From Bacteroidales bacterium OttesenSCG-928-M11 (lineage in GTDB: Bacteria; Bacteroidota; Bacteroidia; Bacteroidales; Azobacteroidaceae): a stretch of DNA of 37,240 nucleotides. The stretch lies in assembly GCA_030265685.1 (NCBI GenBank), contig JAJDGO010000013.1, forward strand, positions 1 through 37,240, given 5' to 3'. Below the pieces are notes generated by a model. It saw nothing but the letters and a program-made list of their open reading frames with translations, was not told the DNA's origin and made no database searches. The translations under genes were made by a program, and so were the position numbers. Within the stretch, counting starts at the first letter, position 1. Each line of letters starts with the position of its first letter. Positions 24,368-32,997 of this stretch are shown piece by piece.

Positions 24368-25150
24368 CCATTTTGTAATCCACGAGTTTAGGCTATCTAA
24401 TAAAATAGTCGACTCTTGTCTTACGGCCCAAGATTGAAGTTGGGTAAAACTTATATCCGTATTTATATCAATTTCGGGAAATTCTTCTATATTCTTTAAG
24501 GCAATTCCATAATCTACAACGGCATAATCAATGTCTTTGTAAACAACGCGATAAATTAATTGCTCGGCCGTATAATTAACTTCCTCTTCGATATAAATAG
24601 GCTCAGCTATTTCTTCGGAAAGATTTTTTAATCGAAGAATAGCCGACGCATCTTTGGGCACATATACTTGTTTGTTTCCCAAATGAATTTGATTATCTAT
24701 ATAAATATCCGGATTGTTTTCGTCAAACTTACGCTGTATCAGCACTTGTTTGTTGAGAGAGAGAGGAACAGTAAAGGATAAAAATTCTTTGTTATCGTTT
24801 GTTATCGGTATGTTTCGAGCGATAATATCGACTTCCCGGCTTAATAATTGCTCAATAGATTTGGCCAAATTATTTTCTAATATAATATTGACTTCGATGT
24901 TTGCTTGTTTGGCGATGTACTGACTTAATTCGTATTGCAAACCACTGATTGAGTCGCCGGAAACATAATATCCTAACGAATTGTACTCGGTAATTATGTT
25001 CAAAATACCGTTGTTTTTAATTTCATGATAGTCGCGAGGAGCATCGTTTGTTTCCGAACTCATTAATTTTCGCAAGTAAAACATAAATCCCAAGATTATA
25101 GCTAAAATAACTATCAGTAGAATTGTATATTTCCACAAAGGTTTCTTCAT
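24353..25150 (-). CDS. Membrane-anchored solute-binding protein (SBP family 3-like)
   Basis: 265 residues. An N-terminal uncleaved helix (YTILLIVILAIILGFMFYL) anchors it. The rest has the periplasmic binding protein 3 pattern: GILNIITEYNSLGYY, SGLQYELSQYIAKQANIEVN, LLSREVDIIARNIPITND, FLSFTVPLSLNKQVLIQR and DYAVVDYGIALKNI. It resembles the sensing half of MltF but has no lytic transglycosylase domain. No ABC permease or ATPase lies nearby, so transport is unproven and a sensor role is possible. It is the last gene of the long operon, 8 bp after the porin gene. Confidence 0.75.
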   Translation of the reverse strand: MKKPLWKYTILLIVILAIILGFMFYLRKLMSSETNDAPRDYHEIKNNGILNIITEYNSLGYYVSGDSISGLQYELSQYIAKQANIEVNIILENNLAKSIEQLLSREVDIIARNIPITNDNKEFLSFTVPLSLNKQVLIQRKFDENNPDIYIDNQIHLGNKQVYVPKDASAILRLKNLSEEIAEPIYIEEEVNYTAEQLIYRVVYKDIDYAVVDYGIALKNIEEFPEIDINTDISFTQLQSWAVRQESTILLDSLNSWITKWKESH

Positions 25151-25158
25151 GGGGAAAA

Positions 25159-27297
25159 TTAATTAATAAATTCGACAGAAACTCCAAGACGAAGAACTGT
25201 TGGGTTAAGAGGGTAGTGGGGTAGTGAAAAATATTCGGGAGGAGATATAAATTTAGCTCCCGCATTGTAATATTCCAAAAAGAATCGCGCTTGTTTCAAA
25301 TGACAATTAACGAATCCTGAAACAACAGGGTAGTTTCCTACTTTTGTTTCTTCTTGAAGACGGAACTGTTGTGTTGCCGGTTCGTAAGTTGGCGAATAAT
25401 ATTCTGTCCAATAATGAACACTTCCCCCAATTTGTACGGTTAGAACTTTAGAAACAAGGAAATCTAAATATAAACTTGAATAAGCACAGAAATCGGGTAG
25501 TGGAATAATTTTATCTTTACTTGATACTTGATACACTAATCGGTTGTCCCAATGCAACAATCCTAATTTAAAGTTCTGTTCGAGCGAAGCTCCTATTATT
25601 TGAATATTATTACCGCATTGGGTTGGATTGCCGGTTTTGTCAAAGTATATATAGTTTGTTACATTTTCGACGCTTATTCCGAATTTAGTTTTTGTATGAG
25701 GTATGTTGATATTTCCTCCTAAATAAACTTTTTTTACTTTGCTAAAATCATTATCCCACTTGAAATACTTGCTTGTAAAGTGATTTTCGTAAAAAGTAGG
25801 CGCTAAGTTTTTTATTTTTGCATTGAGATTGATCGAAGCTGTATCTCCCCATACCGGAATTCGAGTTTCGATATGTCCGGAAATATCAAAATCTCCGATA
25901 TTATATCCTACAACTCCGAAGCTCCCTTGTGCATCATAACGAAGTATCTTGCCGTTTCTTTTAGCTAATTCTCCACCGACGTAAGTAGAGTTTTGTCCTT
26001 TCGAGTTGTATTTAATGTATTTGGTATTGATAAGAGAGTCGTTCTCGAAAGACGTTTTTGTTTCTACCGTTTGTAAGGAATACTTTCGTGTATCGTTTGT
26101 AAGAAAAGCAGTTAAATCAAACTTTGCCCATTCGCTAAAGCCTTCTCGAAGCGAAAGTGCTAGGGTATTTTTGAACGACCAATAGGCGGTTGAATCATTC
26201 GAATAGTCAGAAGTATTCAAATAATTACGGTTATCATAAAATGCATTCAAAGTAGATGGGCTTTTTGTATAAAATCTTCTTGTCCGGTCTTGGTAATCTC
26301 CGGTGTAAATAATACTAGAAACGGGGATAAATTGTTTGATCGTATCGCCCTCTTCGTTTATTTCTTGAGTCTGTCGTTCGTATCCTAAATTATAGTGATA
26401 GTTCAAGTAGGCTCTTTTTCCTTTTATTTGATTCCATGTATTGTCTAAACGAACCGGAATTTCCCTACTTTGAAAATTTCTATTACCCATTAGTTCGGGA
26501 TGAGTAATATAATTATCGTTTTGAATACCTCCGTTTTCTCCATTTACATAATCCATCGGACTAAAAAACGCATGAACTTTGTGCCTGTCGGAAATATAGT
26601 TGCCGAAGAATACCCATTCTAAATGCCGGGATTGTTGAGAAGTATAAAATCCGCGAGAGTAAAGGTAGTCAACATCTGCTCCTAAATTAAGTTTACTGTT
26701 TATGTTTACAGCTAATATAGCTTGAATCCGTTCTTCGCGTACGGTATTTCCTCCTGCTCTTTGGTAAGAAACGTTCGAATAGGGAACTTTTGTGTTGATA
26801 AAGTTAAAGTTTCCGGGCTTTTTCAAGTAAGGCCAATATCCATCCAAAAACATAAAATCACTTCTATCTTCTCTTTCGAAATAAATTCGTGATTCTGCCG
26901 GCAATCCTAAGTTACCTAAATAAGCAACAGATACGCCTTTTCCTTCCACTTTTGTTCGATTAAAATAATCGGTAATTAATGTGTCCGGATTTCCGGGAAT
27001 GATTTCTCCTGTTCTTTCCGTAATGCGCCAAAAGGTTTTGACTTGTGTTGTGTCTATTTCAAGATGATAATCTTGAGATGCTTCATGATCGTGAACATGA
27101 GTATGTTCTCCTTCTTCATGTTCGTGTTTGCAATTTTCATCACAAACATGATCATCGTGATCATGTTTGTGATCGGTAATCTCTTTTTTAGGCTTTACAT
27201 TTTTTTGTAAATCCTTTCCTTCACGAATATCCTGTCCAAAGATATGGCAAGGGATTAGTAATAAAAACAATATATACAGGATATTCTTAGGAAACAT
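25159..27297 (-). CDS. Putative outer-membrane porin with a histidine-rich N-terminus
   Basis: 712 residues. Signal peptide to about G21, then a metal-binding-like segment at residues 42-72 with ten histidines, many acidic residues and C52 and C56. The remainder fits the Bacteroidota putative porin family: VSVAYLGNLGLPAESRIYFE, FMFLDGYWPYLKKP, VPYSNVSYQRAGG, many alternating beta strands, and a C-terminal strand TVLRLGVSVEFIN ending in an aromatic-rich pattern. It sits in the outer membrane; substrate unknown. It starts 3 bp after the gamma subunit of the oxidoreductase. Confidence 0.82.
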   Translation of the reverse strand: MFPKNILYILFLLLIPCHIFGQDIREGKDLQKNVKPKKEITDHKHDHDDHVCDENCKHEHEEGEHTHVHDHEASQDYHLEIDTTQVKTFWRITERTGEIIPGNPDTLITDYFNRTKVEGKGVSVAYLGNLGLPAESRIYFEREDRSDFMFLDGYWPYLKKPGNFNFINTKVPYSNVSYQRAGGNTVREERIQAILAVNINSKLNLGADVDYLYSRGFYTSQQSRHLEWVFFGNYISDRHKVHAFFSPMDYVNGENGGIQNDNYITHPELMGNRNFQSREIPVRLDNTWNQIKGKRAYLNYHYNLGYERQTQEINEEGDTIKQFIPVSSIIYTGDYQDRTRRFYTKSPSTLNAFYDNRNYLNTSDYSNDSTAYWSFKNTLALSLREGFSEWAKFDLTAFLTNDTRKYSLQTVETKTSFENDSLINTKYIKYNSKGQNSTYVGGELAKRNGKILRYDAQGSFGVVGYNIGDFDISGHIETRIPVWGDTASINLNAKIKNLAPTFYENHFTSKYFKWDNDFSKVKKVYLGGNINIPHTKTKFGISVENVTNYIYFDKTGNPTQCGNNIQIIGASLEQNFKLGLLHWDNRLVYQVSSKDKIIPLPDFCAYSSLYLDFLVSKVLTVQIGGSVHYWTEYYSPTYEPATQQFRLQEETKVGNYPVVSGFVNCHLKQARFFLEYYNAGAKFISPPEYFSLPHYPLNPTVLRLGVSVEFIN

Positions 27298-27300
27298 ATA

Positions 27301-27843
27301 TTATTGCTTGTGAATTATTTCCATTCCCCGAATAATGGCCTTTTCATTCATCGGCAATAGCTTATGATGTCTTTCGGGTAAGGATTTCTTCAATCCGGCC
27401 ATAACACTTTCTAATTTTACAATAGGAGATACTTTTAATAATCCGCCTAAAACAATCATATTAAATGTTTTTGCCATTCCTTCTGTTGAAGCAATGTTCA
27501 TGGCATCTATTTGATATATTTCAATGTCTTTTCTTTTGGGTGGATTATTAATACCATTTCCATCATAAATTAAAATACCACCAGGCTTAACTGTGTTTTC
27601 AAATTTATCTAAAGATGGTTGATTTAATACAATTGCTATGTCGAATTCGTTCAATACAGGAGATGAAACGCGCTGATCGCTTAATATAACTGTAACGTTT
27701 GCAGTTCCTCCCCGTTGTTCCGGCCCATAAGATGGAAACCAAGATACTTCTTTATCTTCCATAAGTCCTGCATAAGCAAGAATTTTTCCCATAGAAAGAA
27801 CTCCTTGTCCTCCAAACCCGGCAATTATTATTTCGTGTTGCAT
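27301..27843 (-). CDS. 2-oxoacid:ferredoxin oxidoreductase, gamma subunit
   Basis: 180 residues. IIIAGFGGQGVLSMGKILAY (5-24) is the nucleotide-like fold at the start of gamma domains, followed by SWFPSYGPEQRGGTANVTV and VLNEFDIAIVLNQPSLDKF. The subunit completes the coenzyme A-dependent oxidative decarboxylation complex in the cytoplasm. It is the last of four oxidoreductase genes in the order delta-alpha-beta-gamma, 4 bp after beta. Confidence 0.9.
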   Translation of the reverse strand: MQHEIIIAGFGGQGVLSMGKILAYAGLMEDKEVSWFPSYGPEQRGGTANVTVILSDQRVSSPVLNEFDIAIVLNQPSLDKFENTVKPGGILIYDGNGINNPPKRKDIEIYQIDAMNIASTEGMAKTFNMIVLGGLLKVSPIVKLESVMAGLKKSLPERHHKLLPMNEKAIIRGMEIIHKQ

Positions 27844-27847
27844 GATT

Positions 27848-28612
27848 TTATGATTTATCTTTTAATACTCCTAAAGGATACATCGGCAGCATATTTTCTA
27901 CCATCCATTTATTTGACTGATCTGGTGTCATCTTCCAACCAGAAGAACAGGTAGAAACAAATTCAATTACAGATGTTCCTTTTTTATTCATAGCATTTTC
28001 AAATGCTTTACGAAGCATTTTCTTTGCTTTTCGTATCGCAGCTGCAGTATGAACTGTTTCGCGAGTAATTAAACATGTACCTTCTAATTGGACTAATAGG
28101 TCAGATATTTTTAATGGGTATCCATTTAAAGCAACATTCCGTCCATAAGGACAAGTAGCTGTTTTCATGTCTAACAAGGTGGTGGGAGCCATCTGCCCTC
28201 CGGTCATTCCATAGATAGCATTATTGATAAAAACAATAACAATATTTTCGCCTCTATTACAAGCATGAATTGTTTCTGCAGTTCCGATTGCTGCTAAATC
28301 TCCATCTCCTTGATAAGTAAATACCATCTTGTCGGGATTTAGTCGCTTTGCTGCTGTAGCTACAGCGGGTGCACGGCCATGAGCGGCTTCTATCCAGTCT
28401 ATGTCTAAGTAATTGTAAGCAAATACGGCGCATCCTACCGGTGCAACACCAATTGTTTTTTCGCTTAAACCCATTTCGTCAATTACTTCAGCTACTATCT
28501 TATGAACTACTCCATGCGAACATCCGGGACAATAATGCATAGGATTGTCATTCATTAAGCGAGGCTTTTGGTAAACCAAGTTTTCGGGTTTTATGATTTC
28601 TTTAGTATCCAT
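27848..28612 (-). CDS. 2-oxoacid:ferredoxin oxidoreductase, beta (thiamine-PP) subunit
   Basis: 254 residues. It has HYCPGCSHGVVHKIVAE (C28 and C31), GRAPAVATAAKRLNPD and the thiamine diphosphate motif GDGD (102-105) ending at N130-N131 in VIVFINNAIYGMTGGQ. It binds thiamine diphosphate and magnesium and performs decarboxylation with the alpha subunit. Sequence alone does not separate 2-oxoglutarate from branched-chain 2-oxoacids. Confidence 0.92.
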   Translation of the reverse strand: MDTKEIIKPENLVYQKPRLMNDNPMHYCPGCSHGVVHKIVAEVIDEMGLSEKTIGVAPVGCAVFAYNYLDIDWIEAAHGRAPAVATAAKRLNPDKMVFTYQGDGDLAAIGTAETIHACNRGENIVIVFINNAIYGMTGGQMAPTTLLDMKTATCPYGRNVALNGYPLKISDLLVQLEGTCLITRETVHTAAAIRKAKKMLRKAFENAMNKKGTSVIEFVSTCSSGWKMTPDQSNKWMVENMLPMYPLGVLKDKS

Positions 28613-28649
28613 ATTACTATATCTGATTAAACTTGCAAAAACAAGCTTA

Positions 28650-29732
28650 TTATTTTATAAATGTTGATTTAAAGGCCTCGAATACTTCTGTCGGACTCGG
28701 AACTATCCCTCCAAGACGTCCATAATGTTCAACCGGAACATTACATTCAACGGCTAACTTAACATCTTCGATCATTTGTCCGGCATTTAATTCCATAGTT
28801 AGAATACCTTTTACTTTATCTTTGTAAGTATTCAATCTTTTAGATGGGAATGGCCACAAGGTAACTGGGCGGAATAATCCTACTTTAATTCCTTCTGCAC
28901 GTGCTAAATCTACAACTTTTTGGCTAATTCTGGCGGCAGAACCAAAAGCAACGATCAAATATTCTGCATCTTCGCAATTGATCTCTTCGTATATTACCTC
29001 ATTTTCTTCAATCAATTTGTATTTTGCTTGAAAACGTTGGTTGTTTTTCTCCATAACTGAAGAATCCAATTCTAACGAAGTAATAATATTAGGCTTTCTG
29101 TTGTCCGGTTTTCCCAAAGTAGCCCATGTTTGTTCTTGGCGAACTTGGTCTTCAGTACGTCTGGCGCGTTGTTCCGGAAGCTTAACTTTTTCCATCATCT
29201 GTCCGATTACCCCATCTGATAAAATCATTGCGGGGTTTCTATACTTAAAAGACAAATCAAAAGCTAATGCTACGTGATCGGCCATTTCTTGAACCGAAGC
29301 CGGAGCAAGTGTTATTAACCGATAATCACCATGACCTCCTCCTTTTACTGTTTGAAAATAGTCGGCTTGGCTTGGTTGAATTGTTCCTAAACCTGGACCT
29401 CCTCGCATAACATTAACGATTAATCCCGGAAGTTCAGCTCCTGCCATATAGGATATTCCTTCTAATTTTAGACTAATACCAGGACTTGAAGAAGAAGTCA
29501 TTACTGCCTTTCCACAAGCGGCTCCTCCATACACCATGTTAATTGCTGCAACTTCGCTTTCTGCTTGTAACACCACCATACCGGTTGTTTCCCATGGCAT
29601 TTCATCCATTAATGTTTCCATGATTTCTGATTGAGGAGTGATAGGATATCCAAAATAACCATCAGCTCCGTAGCGAATAGCTGCATAAGCTATTGCTTCA
29701 TTTCCTTTCATTAATTTTATTTCTTCCGGCAT
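28650..29732 (-). CDS. vorB: 2-oxoacid:ferredoxin oxidoreductase, alpha subunit (VorB type)
   Basis: 360 residues. The N-terminal pyrimidine-binding domain reads MKGNEAIAYAAIRYGADGYF, GYPITPQSEIMETL (28-41), VMTSSSSPGISLKLEGISYM and RGGPGLGTIQPSQADY; the C-terminal transketolase-like domain has YLIVAFGSAARISQKVV and GLFRPVTLWPFP. Databases usually call this form VorB (3-methyl-2-oxobutanoate dehydrogenase) although many relatives act on 2-oxoglutarate (KorA). Coupled to ferredoxin, it links amino-acid or TCA-type carbon flow to low-potential electrons. It lies 6 bp after the ferredoxin gene. Confidence 0.88.
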   Translation of the reverse strand: MPEEIKLMKGNEAIAYAAIRYGADGYFGYPITPQSEIMETLMDEMPWETTGMVVLQAESEVAAINMVYGGAACGKAVMTSSSSPGISLKLEGISYMAGAELPGLIVNVMRGGPGLGTIQPSQADYFQTVKGGGHGDYRLITLAPASVQEMADHVALAFDLSFKYRNPAMILSDGVIGQMMEKVKLPEQRARRTEDQVRQEQTWATLGKPDNRKPNIITSLELDSSVMEKNNQRFQAKYKLIEENEVIYEEINCEDAEYLIVAFGSAARISQKVVDLARAEGIKVGLFRPVTLWPFPSKRLNTYKDKVKGILTMELNAGQMIEDVKLAVECNVPVEHYGRLGGIVPSPTEVFEAFKSTFIK

Positions 29733-29738
29733 AGTTAG

Positions 29739-29963
29739 TTATAATTTTACTTTATATACAGTTATACATCCGTCAGGGCAGACAATTCCACAATTAGCAC
29801 ATCCGATACAGTCATCAGGATTAACTACTATTGCATAATTATATCCTTTGGCATTTACTTCAGGGCCTAATTTTAAAACATCACTTGGGCAAGCAACAAC
29901 ACATAGATCACAACCTTTGCATCTTTCTGTGTTTATTTCTACCGCTCCTTTGATTTTTGCCAT
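29739..29963 (-). CDS. 2-oxoacid:ferredoxin oxidoreductase, delta (2x[4Fe-4S]) subunit
   Basis: 74 residues. Two 4Fe-4S motifs are present: C15-C18-C21-C25 (CKGCDLCVVACP) and C52-C55-C58-C62 (CIGCANCGIVCP), with an extra C66. It passes electrons from the oxidoreductase core to ferredoxin. First of the four oxidoreductase genes, 25 bp after the TPR gene. Confidence 0.93.
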   Translation of the reverse strand: MAKIKGAVEINTERCKGCDLCVVACPSDVLKLGPEVNAKGYNYAIVVNPDDCIGCANCGIVCPDGCITVYKVKL

Positions 29964-29988
29964 AATATTTATTTATTACTTGTTGATA

Positions 29989-31092
29989 TTACTCATTCGG
30001 AAAGGATTGATTCAATCGATTTAATTCTGCTAATAACAATTCGTCTGAATTATTCGAAGCTGAAATGCCATCCAATAACGTAGCTTTGGCTTTCTTTATT
30101 TCTCCTATTTTTAAAAGGTAAGAAGATTTGTAAAGATAAAGAGCTCCCATTTCCGGTTTTAATGCTATTACTTTGTCGATATATTCTATTGCGTCTCTCC
30201 ATTCTTCCAATTCGGCAGACAATGTAGCTGCTGATATATTCACAAAGTAATTATCCGGATACAAATGTAAGAATTCTTTTGTTTTTTCCAAAGCCATACT
30301 TGGGTTGCCATTACTTTGATAGGCCTTGATCAATTCGTAAAGATTTTTCTTGGAGTCGGAAAAGTTTAAGTTCTGAGCAAACTCAAAGGCTTCTATTGCT
30401 CTTTCATATTCTTGAATTTCGCTATAATATAAGCCTAATCGATGCCATCCAAGAGAATCAAAAGGGGTTAATATTCCTATCTTATTTCCTAATTCAACAA
30501 CCTTTTCTTTATCTCTTAAAGCAAGATAGCTTTCGAGTTGTAGCCAAAGAAATTCTACTTTCTCTCCTAATACTTTAATTCCTTCATCAAGCACAAGAAC
30601 TGCGGCATCGTTGAGTCCTACTTCAATCAACGACTCGCCCATTGCTTGGTATAAGATGAATAAACTTTCTGATTTTTTAGTATAAGTTCTCTTTATTTCA
30701 CTAAAGAAATGAAAAGCTTCCTCTTCCATTCCCAAATGGAGAAGCGCTTCCAATCGATGACCATCGATCCAAAATACGGAACTATTCCTATGTTTTTCGG
30801 TTAGAATAAAAAGATCATTCCAAAGAGCATAGTCGCTTAGGATTATCATTATTTCGTAAAGCAAATCATCATCGTTGGGATATTTTTCTAAAGAATAAAG
30901 AATTGTTTTACGAGCTTTTTCATTCTCATTCTCTTGAAAGTAAATCTCTACAATATGACTAAGTTGTTCCGATTCGAAATAACCGGGAGTTTTTCCTTCG
31001 GTCAATGAATTATCCCAATTATAAAAATATTCGGGATAATTTTCCTGGTGTTCTTCTTCTTGATTAAGTCCAAAAAAAATATCGTCCAGCAT
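29989..31092 (-). CDS. TPR-repeat protein
   Basis: 367 residues, no signal peptide. Tandem tetratricopeptide-like helix pairs cover most of the length, clearest in LGWHRLGLYYSEIQEYERAIEAFE, IKAYQSNGNPSMALEKTKEF and GALYLYKSSYLLKIGEIKKAK. It starts in the stop codon of glnS (TAATG overlap), so translation is coupled. It is probably a cytoplasmic scaffold; the partner is unknown. Confidence 0.8.
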   Translation of the reverse strand: MLDDIFFGLNQEEEHQENYPEYFYNWDNSLTEGKTPGYFESEQLSHIVEIYFQENENEKARKTILYSLEKYPNDDDLLYEIMIILSDYALWNDLFILTEKHRNSSVFWIDGHRLEALLHLGMEEEAFHFFSEIKRTYTKKSESLFILYQAMGESLIEVGLNDAAVLVLDEGIKVLGEKVEFLWLQLESYLALRDKEKVVELGNKIGILTPFDSLGWHRLGLYYSEIQEYERAIEAFEFAQNLNFSDSKKNLYELIKAYQSNGNPSMALEKTKEFLHLYPDNYFVNISAATLSAELEEWRDAIEYIDKVIALKPEMGALYLYKSSYLLKIGEIKKAKATLLDGISASNNSDELLLAELNRLNQSFPNE

Positions 31093-32804
31093 TATTTGTT
31101 TTTTATTTTACTCCAAGAATCTTTTAACGAAACGGTACGATTGAATATAAGTTTACCTGGTTTTGAATCCGGATCTACATTGAAATAACCAATCCGTTGA
31201 AATTGGAAATTTTCAAAAGCCTTTACGTCAGCTAGTACCTTTTCTACTCTCGCTTCTTTTTTGATGACAAGGGAGTTTGGATTTAATAGCTCACGAAAAT
31301 CTTTATCTTTCTCTGCACTTGGATCTTCAACGTTGAATAAACGATCATAAAGTCGAACTTCAGCAGGCAAACTGTGGTCAACAGAAACCCAATGCAAAGT
31401 ACCTTTTACTTTTCTATTGCTTTCCGGCATTCCGCTTTTTGTAGCAGGATCGTATTCTGCGTAGATTTCGACAATATTACCTTCGTCGTCTTTTTTAACA
31501 CCTGTGCATCGAACAATATAAGCGTGTTTTAGACGAACTTCTTCTCCCGGAGTCATTCTGAAAAACTTCTTAGGTGCGTTTTCCATAAAGTCATCTTTCT
31601 CTATATATAATTCACGGGCAAATTCAATTTCGTGTGTTCCTGAATTTTCATCTTCCGGATTATCTATTGCTTCTAATTTTTCAACAACTCCTTCCGGGTA
31701 ATTAGTAATGATTAATTTTACAGGATCAATAACTGCTGATACACGTTTTGCTTTAACATTAAGATCTTCTCTTATCGAATATTCCAATAAAGCAATATCG
31801 TTTAGTGCTTCGAACTTTGTATAGCCGATTTTATCAATAAACTTGTGAATTGATTCAGGTGTATATCCTCTTCTTCTTAGTCCGGAAATTGTTGGCATAC
31901 GAGGATCATCCCATCCACTAACTATATTTTCGTTTACTAATTGAAGAAGCTTTCTCTTACTCATAACCGTATAAGTAAGATTTAGACGGTTAAATTCGAT
32001 TTGTTGTGGTCGATATTCTCCATCTTCCGGCTTGAAAGTTTTAAGTTCGTCTATAAAGTAGTCGTATAATGGTCGGTGTACCACAAACTCTAAAGTACAA
32101 AGAGAATGAGTTACCCCTTCGAAATAATCACTTTGACCATGAGCAAAGTCATACATTGGGTAAGCTTTCCACTGAGTACCAGTACGGTGGTGAGGATGAT
32201 GTATAACTCGATAGATAATAGGGTCGCGAAAATGCATGTTCGAATTTGCCATGTCAATTTTAGCTCTTAAAACCATAGCACCTTCAGGAACATTTCCGCT
32301 ATTCATGCTTTCAAATAAACGAAGACTCTCTTCAACCGGACGATCTCTATAAGGTGAATCAATACCGGGTTGAGTAGGAGTTCCTTTTTGTTTTGCTATT
32401 TCTTCCGATGATTGTTCGTCAACATAAGCTTTGTTCGACTTGATTAATTCAACGGCGAAGTCATATAATTGTTGGAAATAATCTGAAGCATAGTATATAT
32501 CTTTCCATTGGAAGCCCAACCATTGGATATTTTCCATGATAGAATCAACATATTCGACATCTTCTTTGCTTGGGTTTGTATCATCGAAGCGAAGGTTGCA
32601 AATTCCTCCGTATTGTTTTGCAATGCCAAAGTTCATACATATAGCTTTTGCGTGTCCAATGTGGAGATACCCGTTTGGTTCCGGCGGAAAACGAGTTTGT
32701 AACCGTCCGTCATTTTTACCTTCTGCTAAATCTTTTTCTATTATTTGTTCGACGAAATTAAGACTTTTTTTAATCTCTTCGTTTGAATGATTTTCTACTG
32801 ACAT
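31092..32804 (-). CDS. glnS: Glutaminyl-tRNA synthetase
   Basis: 570 residues. Class I signatures: RFPPEPNGYLHIGHAKAI with HIGH at 48-51 and the KMSKS-type VMSKRKL at 280-286. Further GlnRS features are GICNLRFDDTNPSKED, YPMYDFAHGQSDYFEGVTHS and ISGLRRRGYTPESI. The C-terminal anticodon-binding beta barrels reach KLIFNRTVSLKDSW. It charges tRNA-Gln directly. It leads the eight-gene leftward run, overlapping the TPR gene by 3 bp in TAATG fashion. Confidence 0.96.
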   Translation of the reverse strand: MSVENHSNEEIKKSLNFVEQIIEKDLAEGKNDGRLQTRFPPEPNGYLHIGHAKAICMNFGIAKQYGGICNLRFDDTNPSKEDVEYVDSIMENIQWLGFQWKDIYYASDYFQQLYDFAVELIKSNKAYVDEQSSEEIAKQKGTPTQPGIDSPYRDRPVEESLRLFESMNSGNVPEGAMVLRAKIDMANSNMHFRDPIIYRVIHHPHHRTGTQWKAYPMYDFAHGQSDYFEGVTHSLCTLEFVVHRPLYDYFIDELKTFKPEDGEYRPQQIEFNRLNLTYTVMSKRKLLQLVNENIVSGWDDPRMPTISGLRRRGYTPESIHKFIDKIGYTKFEALNDIALLEYSIREDLNVKAKRVSAVIDPVKLIITNYPEGVVEKLEAIDNPEDENSGTHEIEFARELYIEKDDFMENAPKKFFRMTPGEEVRLKHAYIVRCTGVKKDDEGNIVEIYAEYDPATKSGMPESNRKVKGTLHWVSVDHSLPAEVRLYDRLFNVEDPSAEKDKDFRELLNPNSLVIKKEARVEKVLADVKAFENFQFQRIGYFNVDPDSKPGKLIFNRTVSLKDSWSKIKNK

Positions 32805-32827
32805 ATATATCTTTAATTTTACTATTG

Positions 32828-32835
32828 CAAAAGTA
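32828..32835 (-). promoter_or_regulatory. -7 box for the glnS operon
   Basis: The complement reads TACTTTTG, 23 bp before the glnS ATG. No -33 TTG is visible at the usual distance. Confidence 0.45.
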
Positions 32836-32960
32836 CGAAAATATTTTGAGATACTTCTTTATCTTCTATGAAACTGTTTATTTTTTGAATGAATGTCTTA
32901 TCTATGAACAATCACTTACTCTATTCTTTCAAATTTGACTTCTCTTTCGAGATTCTTTTT

Positions 32961-32968
32961 TATCTTTG
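32961..32968 (+). promoter_or_regulatory. -7 box for dnaX
   Basis: TATCTTTG lies 29 bp before the ATG at 32998. A TTTG at 32934-32937 is 23 bp upstream, a bit far. The box falls inside a longer open frame and so argues for the downstream start. Confidence 0.55.
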
Positions 32969-32997
32969 TGGAAAATATTTCATTAGAAAATCGCATC

